NCBI RefSeq assembly: GCF_020524905.1 | Contig: NZ_JAIVKI010000012.1 | Span: 1-64,000 of the forward strand | Direction of reading: 5' to 3' | DNA length: 64,000 bases | DNA from: Microbulbifer variabilis | GTDB lineage: Bacteria > Pseudomonadota > Gammaproteobacteria > Pseudomonadales > Cellvibrionaceae | Part shown: piece after piece, positions 63,931 to 64,000 of the stretch | Layout of the letters: every line of letters starts with the position of its first letter | Position numbering within the stretch: the stretch's first letter is position 1 | Translations under genes and position numbers: made by a program | The notes under the pieces: model-generated | What the model was told of the DNA's origin: nothing | The model's database searches: none | What the model saw: the letters and a program-made list of their open reading frames with translations, nothing else

Positions 63931-64000
63931 TTGGTCAACAGCTGAACTTAGCCTACTAAGGTATAGATGCGCCAAGAGAATATCTTTGGCGCCATCCCCC

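Overview
The window looks like the chromosome of a marine, polysaccharide- and sugar-using gammaproteobacterium, most plausibly Microbulbifer or a relative in the Cellvibrionales. This rests on the gene mix (Na+-pumping oxaloacetate decarboxylase, TonB-dependent sugar receptor with SSS symporter, DusC, LytS/LytR pair) and on protein style. It is inference, because there is no rRNA or marker gene here. I see no tRNA, rRNA or CRISPR array.

Layout. 1-1300: left-edge IS630-type transposase fragment cutting a duplicated secreted fimbrial-like gene. 1.6-4.1 kb: zinc alcohol dehydrogenase, DUF1275 membrane protein, coiled-coil periplasmic protein. 4.5-7.9 kb: oadGAB operon for a sodium-pumping oxaloacetate decarboxylase, closed by a clear terminator. 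8.5-12.9 kb: dusC convergent with a four-gene ABC export operon of LolCDE/MacB style. 13.2-16.6 kb: a secreted metallopeptidase gene split by an in-frame amber codon, and a Tat-exported PhoD-like phosphatase. 16.9-21 kb: aminotransferase, amidase, and an Ldh-family dehydrogenase. 21.1-24.1 kb: LytTR response regulator, LytS-type kinase and outer-membrane barrel. 24.6-27 kb: metzincin lipoprotein and small secreted proteins. 27.3-28.3 kb: a decayed IS481-type transposase.

From about 28 to 55.5 kb the DNA is visibly A+T-richer and holds an accessory island. It begins with a LysR regulator, a membrane Ser/Thr kinase with TPRs, a secreted protein and an FHA protein. Next come orphan proteins, and then a 14-kb minus-strand operon for a divergent type VI secretion (T6SS)-like machine. 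Transcription order is TssB, TssC, Hcp-like, TssK, stand-alone beta-helix, TssF, TssL/DotU-like, TssG, TssA-like, VgrG-like, DUF4280 PAAR-like, a two-TM protein and a 679-residue unknown. TssE, TssH/ClpV, TssJ and TssM are not in the window, the DotU-like protein has no membrane anchor, and TssC has a long N-terminal extension. This is the best candidate for an unusual system. The island ends with an orphan gene behind a 12-copy GAGGT repeat and a secreted aerolysin-family pore-forming toxin.

55.7-63.9 kb: a sugar-use locus, probably for sucrose or another beta-fructoside. It has an SSS symporter, a divergent ROK repressor, a five-bladed-propeller glycosidase of the GH32/43/68 type, a TonB-dependent receptor and a ROK fructokinase. 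Two copies of a 19-bp quasi-palindrome, in front of the symporter and the receptor, are the likely repressor operator. The receptor would bring the sugar across the outer membrane, the symporter across the inner membrane, the glycosidase would cleave it and the kinase phosphorylate the released fructose.
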